Below are positions 1 through 3,431 of a stretch of DNA of 5,360 nt, in pieces. Under the pieces are notes generated by a model that saw only the letters and a list, made by a program, of their open reading frames with translations, had not been told where the DNA came from and did no database searches. Position numbers and translations under genes: made by a program. This stretch comes from Aliivibrio salmonicida LFI1238 (lineage in GTDB: Bacteria > Pseudomonadota > Gammaproteobacteria > Enterobacterales > Vibrionaceae). The stretch's first letter is position 1; each line of letters begins with the position of its first letter. The stretch is from assembly GCF_000196495.1 (NCBI RefSeq), contig NC_011315.1:1-5360 (forward strand), in the 5' to 3' direction.

Positions 1-24
1 ACATAAATTTCGTATCACGAATCG

Positions 25-52
25 AAAGGTCGCCTAAATTGGCGGCCTTTTT
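25..52 (+). terminator. Intrinsic terminator, probably of the acyltransferase gene
   Basis: Bases 25-34 pair with 41-50 (ten pairs including one G-U) around the loop TAAATT, and the 3' arm runs straight into a T tract (48-52). This is a classical rho-independent terminator for rightward transcription. No gene precedes it in the window. If the molecule is circular, it lies about 25 bases after the acyltransferase stop codon at 5358-5360 and would be that gene's terminator. Confidence 0.8.
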
Positions 53-59
53 CGTATAT

Positions 60-69
60 GGACGTTACA
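60..69 (+). repeat. Direct repeat GGACGTTACA, copy 1
   Basis: The 10-mer GGACGTTACA occurs here and again at 3119-3128 in the same orientation. On a circular molecule the two copies bracket the acyltransferase gene together with its promoter and terminator. A 10-base match can arise by chance in 5 kb, so the link to an insertion event is tentative. Confidence 0.35.
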
Positions 70-117
70 CGATCACGCGCGTTCTGAACTGATTTAACGA
101 AAATAAACTGACAGGGA

Positions 118-144
118 TTAACTTGATGTATGTGAAAATACAAT
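118..144 (+). promoter_or_regulatory. Candidate repA promoter
   Basis: TACAAT at 139-144 is a five-of-six match to the -10 consensus. A weak -35-like TTAACT at 118-123 lies 15 bases upstream, which is short of the usual 17. Transcription would begin near 151, just before the hairpin at 160-190, giving a repA leader of about 195 bases. That long structured leader is what the IncFII/IncB replicon families show. The -35 is poor, so the exact promoter is uncertain. Confidence 0.35.
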
Positions 145-150
145 GGCGTA

Positions 151-190
151 AAAACAAAAAAGCCCTACGCACTTGAAGTGCGTAGAGCTT
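151..190 (-). terminator. Leftward intrinsic terminator in the repA leader
   Basis: Bases 165-172 pair perfectly with 178-185 (CTACGCAC with GTGCGTAG). The stem extends past one mismatch (164/186) to 160-163 with 187-190. Read on the - strand, the stem is followed by TTTTTGTTTT (complement of 151-160), the typical uridine tract. On the + strand no T tract follows, so the signal is directional. It would end the antisense copy-control RNA starting near 300. In the repA mRNA the same bases form the first leader hairpin. Confidence 0.75.
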
Positions 191-208
191 AATGCTTTAA
201 TAGTTTCC

Positions 209-269
209 GTTCTTAGTGCTACAACACTTTGAACAGAGGGCAGTTAAGAACCTACTAAATTCTAACTGC
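209..269 (+). promoter_or_regulatory. Mutually exclusive hairpins in the repA leader
   Basis: GTTCTTA (209-215) is an exact complement of TAAGAAC (245-251). GCAGTTA (240-246) is an exact complement of TAACTGC (263-269), and this second stem can continue after one bulged base with 248-250 pairing 260-262. The two stems share bases 245-246 and interleave over 240-251, so only one can form at a time. That suggests an RNA switch in the repA mRNA, the antisense RNA, or both. The pairing is read directly from the sequence; the switching role is inference. Confidence 0.45.
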
Positions 270-301
270 ATTACACAAACAAAACAGACTTGCTTGAGTA
301 G

Positions 302-334
302 TTGTGATTATAGCTATCTAGCCTGTAATTACAA
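302..334 (+). promoter_or_regulatory. Hairpin masking the repA translation start
   Basis: Bases 302-313 pair with 323-334 over twelve positions, two of them G-U, and an alternative inner fold adds three pairs between 313-315 and 320-322. The 3' arm ends inside the weak ribosome binding site AAGAGA (333-338), seven bases before the repA ATG. In the IncB/IncFII families a stem of this kind hides the rep start until leader translation or a pseudoknot opens it. Here the same DNA also carries the antisense promoter, so the inverted repeat may partly reflect promoter sequence. Confidence 0.5.
307..334 (-). promoter_or_regulatory. Promoter of the antisense RNA
   Basis: On the - strand, TTGTAA (complement of 329-334, four of six to the -35 consensus) is followed after 16 bases by a perfect TATAAT (complement of 307-312). 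The predicted start is near 300, and the transcript would run leftward to the terminator at 151-190. The -10 element is the strongest sigma-70 signal noticed in the repA leader, in line with the strong constitutive antisense promoters of this replicon class. Confidence 0.6.
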
Positions 335-345
335 GAGACGAATGA

Positions 346-1212
346 ATGAAAACGACACTTTCCCCCCTAAATACATGGCATCCGCAAGAATCTTTAAGTT
401 CTGAATTTGAAGTTATTCCGCTTCGTGATCGCAAGAAAAAACACATTCCAACCCTAAACCGAAAGATATTCAACACGCTTGAAAAGCATGGTGCGTGGAT
501 CAATTCGCAATGGCCTTTCTTGGTTCATAAGTTGGTTGAGGTCGGTATGCGTAAGCGTAATCTCTCATTTAAAGAAGTACATAAGCGCAATATTGAAAAT
601 ACTTTACGTTGGATTGCCTACCATTCAGACACGGTAACCGGTTGTATTAATGTCACTCATTTGTGTATTGAAATTGGGAAAGAGATCGGGGTATCGAGTT
701 CGACCATTTCAGTGATCATGAAAGAGTTGGTGATCATGGGGCTGTTGTACGAACCTGAGCAGAGTGGACAATCCATACAAGATATTATGCACGATGGACG
801 ATTGCCAAGAACGCTATGCACCACTCCGCTATTCTATGAAATATTAGGCATCAAAAATGATGAGCTTGATCGTTTACGCTCCATTGAGATAAAACGACGT
901 GAGATCGAATACGCAAAACGAAAAGAAAAATACGACGCAGACATCGTCCTAAAAACGTACTGTCACAGTAATATTCTGCGTGTATGGGAATATCGACATA
1001 CTCAATCAACCTCTAGTTATAAAATTAAATTGGCTGATATGGAGCCAATGACTCGCCTCACCTATATTTCACGTAAGCTGCTTGAGCGCATCAAAGCAAA
1101 AGGCTGGCCTATCAGCACCGAAAAAGAGCACATCACTAAGATGGCCAACAATCTACTGCGTAGAATGGGGTTATCTGTTAAACGCTCTGAGTTCGCCCCC
1201 CCAATAACATAA
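346..1212 (+). CDS. repA: Plasmid replication initiator RepA (IncFII RepA family)
   Basis: This 288-residue protein resembles the IncFII/IncL/M-type RepA initiators, which bind the origin just downstream of their own gene and recruit host replication proteins. The N-terminal half has the family pattern: a helical stretch at about 57-92, then a winged-helix segment at about 100-137 (INVTHLCIEIGKEIG, then SSSTISVIMKELVIMGLL). A charged linker at about 172-196 and a helical C-terminus at about 236-280 (TRLTYISRKLLERI, then ANNLLRRMGL) also fit. Length is normal for the family, about 280-350. The ATG at 346 has only a weak AAGAGA (333-338), partly buried in the 302-334 hairpin, as expected for a translationally restrained rep gene. 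A second ATG at 342 opens another frame. C runs lie near both ends of the gene (362-367 and 1196-1202). Control is probably by the antisense RNA at 151-300. Family assignment rests on motif resemblance, not a search. Confidence 0.85.
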   Translation: MKTTLSPLNTWHPQESLSSEFEVIPLRDRKKKHIPTLNRKIFNTLEKHGAWINSQWPFLVHKLVEVGMRKRNLSFKEVHKRNIENTLRWIAYHSDTVTGCINVTHLCIEIGKEIGVSSSTISVIMKELVIMGLLYEPEQSGQSIQDIMHDGRLPRTLCTTPLFYEILGIKNDELDRLRSIEIKRREIEYAKRKEKYDADIVLKTYCHSNILRVWEYRHTQSTSSYKIKLADMEPMTRLTYISRKLLERIKAKGWPISTEKEHITKMANNLLRRMGLSVKRSEFAPPIT

Positions 1213-1450
1213 CTCTTCTTATTTTATTACGCTCTTAGCTGAGTGGGTATTCCTATGCGCGTCATTTATGGCGGTATAAAAATCGTACAAAAACAGTAAA
1301 ACACACTGGTCATTTACTTGGTATTGATGGGGATTGTTAGCCTGTTTTTATAAGTTATACATTAATGTCGGAATAGCCCATTCTTAATTCAGATATAGCC
1401 CCTTTCTAAACCCTGCTAATATTCTTTTCTTATCTAATTCAAAATTATCC
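1213..1450. other. Candidate origin of replication downstream of repA
   Basis: In the IncFII family the CIS element and oriR directly follow repA. This stretch has no open reading frame of note and contains AT-rich segments. It has a degenerate DnaA-box-like TTATACATT at 1355-1363, seven of nine against TTATNCACA. No clear iterons or perfect DnaA box are visible. The assignment rests mainly on position after repA. Confidence 0.4.
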
Positions 1451-1483
1451 TATTCCACCTATCGGTGTTGATAAAAAGGAAGC

Positions 1484-1511
1484 GGCCTCTCGACTGCTAC
1501 GCAGTGAGGCC
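1484..1511 (-). terminator. Hairpin, possible terminator of mobC
   Basis: GGCCTC (1484-1489) pairs with GAGGCC (1506-1511), and ACTGC (1493-1497) pairs with GCAGT (1501-1505) around a TAC loop, with three unpaired bases on one side. Read leftward, the stem is followed by GCTTCCTTTTT, so the T run begins about six bases late. It lies about 140 bases beyond the mobC stop and faces the right way to end mobC transcription and protect the repA-origin region. The offset T tract keeps confidence moderate. Nothing else is recognised between 1512 and 1647. Confidence 0.45.
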
Positions 1512-1647
1512 TTATGTCGGTGTGGTAAGTGCTTTTTGTCATTCGACAGGAAAGTAATATTGACTTTGTTTCTTATGGGGTCGCTTTATCGCTTCGCTAT
1601 GATTCTGGCATGAAAAGAAATCAAAATTTACAGTGTGTGCAAAATGG

Positions 1648-2388
1648 TTATTTCCCCAATAATGCAATTGTTTCTATTCTAAATAAGTGATCCCATACCT
1701 CTCGTTCATCTCGATGTTTTATAAGCTTATATTTTAATTTATCCATCATTTGTCTTAATCGTTCTTTCGCTTTTTCATTTTTAACAAAATACCAAACCGT
1801 GCTGATCTTGTTTATTCTTCTTAATTGAAGGTATTCCTTTAAAATAGGGTTGTATCGTTTACTGTCTTTTAAGGTCAGCTCTGTCTCGATAACATGAACG
1901 ACGATATCTGTTTTTGTTTTTCCTACTAACACAAGATCAGGCCGATGCTTAAACTTCATAATATGCTCGTATTGCTTGAAGTTTCCTATTTCAGCATTAA
2001 TGACTCTCACATCAGTGAGTCGAGCACTTTTTTTTAGTAATGATCCGACTTTTTGATTTGTTAGCGTGTGGTTTAACGTTCGTAAACTGACTCTACTTTT
2101 TAGGAATGATTTATTGTTATCGAGATTGAAGTGATACGTATCGAGTCCTTTTCTTGTTACACCAAAGAGTGTCACGTTCGTGATGTTGTCACTGAGTTCT
2201 TCTTTTTTTACATGCCCTTCTTGGCATAGCTTTTTAAGGATACGACTGGCTGATGCTTTGGATTTCATGCCCAATTCATAACGGATATTTTCTAAGGTCG
2301 AGTATCGATGATGCGATAAAAATATCATTACGGTGTTTCTATTTTTTATGGCTTGCTCTGCTCGATATATTGGATCGGTTATTAGCAT
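1648..2388 (-). CDS. mobC: MobC-like relaxase/replication-relaxation protein (MOBC family)
   Basis: Using the ATG at 2388 gives 246 residues, close to my recollection of CloDF13 MobC at about 240. MobC proteins of this class nick or relax oriT DNA and lack the three-histidine motif of ordinary relaxases. Visible features are a winged-helix region at about 20-84 (STLENIRYELG, SASRILKKLCQEGHVKKEEL, VTRKGLDTY), LNHTL at 105-109, HRPDLVLVG from 148, and ETELTLKDSKRY from 168. The last two form a PD-(D/E)xK-like D...ExE core, typical of the Replic_Relax/MobC group. I chose 2388 because AGGA lies six bases upstream. The frame stays open to an ATG at 2481 (277 residues) that has AAGGG six bases before it, so the longer form is possible. 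The extra 31 residues overlap a palindrome (2430-2440) and look non-conserved. No mobB-type coupling protein is present, so transfer would depend on a helper. A plain plasmid DNA-binding protein is the main alternative. Confidence 0.7.
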   Translation of the reverse strand: MLITDPIYRAEQAIKNRNTVMIFLSHHRYSTLENIRYELGMKSKASASRILKKLCQEGHVKKEELSDNITNVTLFGVTRKGLDTYHFNLDNNKSFLKSRVSLRTLNHTLTNQKVGSLLKKSARLTDVRVINAEIGNFKQYEHIMKFKHRPDLVLVGKTKTDIVVHVIETELTLKDSKRYNPILKEYLQLRRINKISTVWYFVKNEKAKERLRQMMDKLKYKLIKHRDEREVWDHLFRIETIALLGK

Positions 2389-2394
2389 TTTACG

Positions 2395-2398
2395 TCCT
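2395..2398 (-). promoter_or_regulatory. Ribosome binding site deciding the mobC start
   Basis: AGGA on the - strand (TCCT at 2395-2398) sits six bases before the ATG at 2386-2388. The competing upstream ATG at 2479-2481 has AAGGG at similar spacing (complement of CCCTT, 2488-2492), so both starts are translatable in principle. Confidence 0.5.
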
Positions 2399-2429
2399 AT
2401 TCTTTTATTTTCTGTCGGTAACATAGTAC

Positions 2430-2528
2430 GGCAAATTGCCATTGCCGAGAAGTTAAGCGATTTAAAGCAGATCAAAATCATTTAGAACCCTTACTGCGTA
2501 AGGCTCCACCAGAAAAACTTGTTTTTCT
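2430..2528. promoter_or_regulatory. Palindrome cluster at the mobC 5' end
   Basis: Three short palindromes lie within 100 bases upstream of the preferred mobC start. They are GGCAA-A-TTGCC (2430-2440), CCTTAC-TGC-GTAAGG (2489-2503) and AGAAAAAC-TT-GTTTTTCT (2511-2528). All arms are exact. They could be operator sites for MobC autoregulation or accessory sites of an oriT. Direct evidence is limited to the symmetry and the position next to a mob gene. Confidence 0.4.
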
Positions 2529-2531
2529 TCC

Positions 2532-2665
2532 TGCCGCGACTCGCAAGTGAGTCTACCCCCATCAATAAGCGACACTGGTACGGTTTTTATCTGCCTGTTC
2601 CATGCTTCAAAATCCAACGCACTGTATGCCTTGATGAAGGTAGACTCGTTTCACTTGTCGCGGCA
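2532..2665. repeat. 134-base inverted repeat, candidate oriT core
   Basis: TGCCGCGAC (2532-2540) is an exact complement of GTCGCGGCA (2657-2665). AAGTGA (2545-2550) complements TCACTT (2651-2656), and GAGTCTACC (2549-2557) complements GGTAGACTC (2639-2647). The arms are about 26 bases each, with offset insertions (TCGC on the left, GTT on the right), and enclose about 80 bases. A repeat this long beside a mobilization gene suggests an oriT. A small terminal-inverted-repeat element or relic is the main alternative, since no duplication of flanking bases is obvious. Confidence 0.5.
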
Positions 2666-2870
2666 AAAGCATTCACTAAAAATTAGCAATTCCCCTCACT
2701 GGTTCGGCACTTTCAGTGATTGAATTTTTTAAACGTTCATGAGGCACTTAACCTGGCGAACTAGCAATTAAATCCAACCTAGTTGGACGCTGTGCGATTG
2801 AGTTCTTGGTTAACGTAAAATTGCGTAGGCAATTTAAAGTGAGTTGCAGATCTGCAATTTTTGAATGTTA

Positions 2871-2940
2871 TTGCTTCCTGATGGTGACTCAATGCTTCTT
2901 TGTTGCTATCCAATGGTGATCTTATGCTTCTCGATGCTTC
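2871..2940 (+). repeat. Iteron-like direct repeats with ATGCTTC
   Basis: The unit ATGGTGA-N4-ATGCTTCT occurs at 2881-2899 and 2913-2931, with identical internal spacing and a 32-base period. A further ATGCTTC lies at 2934-2940 and a variant TTGCTTC at 2871-2877. Another ATGCTTC is at 2602-2608, inside the large inverted repeat. Repeated short words at regular spacing are typical of binding-site arrays such as iterons or partition sites. No protein partner can be assigned from sequence. Confidence 0.5.
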
Positions 2941-2954
2941 CCAATTTCAAGATA

Positions 2955-3011
2955 GGCACGATGGGGACGTTTTCACCCTCTGCTACGCATTTGATAAAAA
3001 CATCCCGTGCC
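2955..3011. repeat. 57-base imperfect inverted repeat
   Basis: GGCACG (2955-2960) pairs with CGTGCC (3006-3011). Pairing resumes inward after small bulges, including CGTTTT-like (2968-2973) against AAAACA-like (2997-3002) bases with one mismatch. The loop region contains TGCTACGCA. The arms are imperfect with extra bases on the left, giving a bulged hairpin if single-stranded. There is no T tract of the kind expected for a terminator. Confidence 0.4.
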
Positions 3012-3062
3012 AAAGGTAAACCCTTTGAAACCTGACGCACTTCGTTTGTCTCCAGAACGCCC

Positions 3063-3091
3063 AAAAAAGCCGGCTACGCTTCGGACTTTTT
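3063..3091. terminator. Possible bidirectional terminator
   Basis: AAAAAG (3064-3069) pairs with CTTTTT (3086-3091), and CCG (3070-3072) pairs with CGG (3082-3084) with one bulged A, around a loop containing CTACGC. A-rich and T-rich arms on opposite sides let such a stem terminate in either direction. No gene reads into it closely from the left, so its customer is unclear. It would insulate the acyltransferase promoter region from leftover transcription. Confidence 0.4.
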
Positions 3092-3118
3092 CGAGCGCAC
3101 CGGTTAATTGTTTAAAAC

Positions 3119-3128
3119 GGACGTTACA
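3119..3128 (+). repeat. Direct repeat GGACGTTACA, copy 2
   Basis: This is an exact same-orientation copy of the 10-mer at 60-69. It overlaps the left arm of the inverted repeat at 3124-3173. On a circular molecule the pair would bound a roughly 2.3 kb segment holding the acyltransferase and its signals. Confidence 0.35.
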
Positions 3129-3173
3129 GGGGGATTATTGAGTGAACCAGTTCGAGATTTTATTGCCCTGTAA
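3124..3173. repeat. Inverted repeat TTACAGGG / CCCTGTAA
   Basis: TTACAGGG (3124-3131) is an exact complement of CCCTGTAA (3166-3173), with a smaller GAAC-CA-GTTC (3144-3153) nested between. The arms are eight bases with a 34-base interior. It begins inside the second GGACGTTACA repeat, at the left side of the cargo segment. Between 3174 and 3373 I see no gene, only weak or degenerate signals such as the small palindrome CACAA-CAT-TTGTG (3327-3339). Confidence 0.4.
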
Positions 3174-3373
3174 ATCGCTCTGAAAGCGTCATAAACTTTC
3201 AAACGTGTTTTGGGGTATATCGGTGTGGTTTATATCTGAAAAGCGGCACTGTGAGCTTCTGAGGGGGCGAAAGCATGGTTTTCATAGGCTAACTTACGGA
3301 TTTAACATAAAGGGCATATCGCGCATCACAACATTTGTGGACTAACAAATAAAATTGAATGCAGCATAATTTA

Positions 3374-3401
3374 TTGCCTTGCCTTGCTCTATCTATACAA
3401 T
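3374..3401 (+). promoter_or_regulatory. Candidate promoter of the acyltransferase gene
   Basis: TTGCCT (3374-3379, four of six to the -35 consensus) and TACAAT (3396-3401, five of six to the -10 consensus) are separated by 16 bases. Transcription would start near 3408, leaving a short leader of about 25 bases before the ATG at 3432. The proximity and spacing fit a dedicated promoter for a single-gene unit. Confidence 0.5.
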
Positions 3402-3431
3402 ACGCACAACTTTTATTTATGTGTGTAATGT

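Larger units (their letters stand above)
151..300 (-). ncRNA. Predicted antisense RNA controlling repA (CopA/Inc-like)
   Basis: A leftward promoter at 307-334 faces a leftward terminator at 151-190, predicting a transcript of roughly 150 bases fully complementary to the repA leader. In IncFII (CopA) and IncB/I/L (Inc RNA) plasmids, such an RNA pairs with the leader of the rep mRNA and blocks RepA synthesis, setting copy number and incompatibility. The predicted RNA folds into the complements of the leader hairpins at 160-190 and 209-269. It is longer than the roughly 70-90 base RNAs of the classical systems. Role and exact ends are inferred from position and signals only. Confidence 0.6.
2666..3063. 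other. Gene-free repeat-rich region
   Basis: No open reading frame with coding character is visible on either strand. The stretch holds exact inverted repeats TCCAAC/GTTGGA (2773-2787), AAATTGC/GCAATTT (2818-2835) and the 14-base palindrome TTGCAGATCTGCAA (2844-2857). These are followed by the ATGCTTC repeats (2871-2940) and the 57-base hairpin (2955-3011). The density of small symmetric sites suggests a protein-binding or DNA-processing region such as a partition site, oriT extension or single-strand origin, but none is recognised. Confidence 0.4.

Noticed and set aside
39..44. TTGGCG, the loop motif of IncB/I/L leader pseudoknots
   Set aside because: It sits in the terminator loop and stem at 25-50, upstream of the likely repA transcript, and no partner CGCCAA was found near the repA start.
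216..404. 62-codon frame with GTG start overlapping the repA start
   Set aside because: It has no ribosome binding site, a GTG start and a cysteine-rich, family-less product, and it runs past the repA ATG instead of ending at it, unlike known rep leader peptides. It is kept only as a remark in the leader findings.
318..503. - strand frame of 61 codons
   Set aside because: It lies across the repA leader and start in an antisense frame. The product has no recognisable features, and the repA frame explains the coding signal.
2532..2665. Integron attC site
   Set aside because: The size and imperfect symmetry are suggestive, but the outer boxes do not fit RYYYAAC/GTTRRRY, and there is no integrase or cassette array.
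3336..3344. DnaA-box-like TGTGGACTA
   Set aside because: It matches only seven of nine bases, is isolated and lies far from repA. Such matches are common by chance.
2482..3431. Small protein genes or a toxin-antitoxin pair in the long gene-free stretch
   Set aside because: Only very short frames were seen, such as a five-codon frame at 3275 after a G-rich run and a ten-codon frame near 2740. None has coding character or a partner gene.
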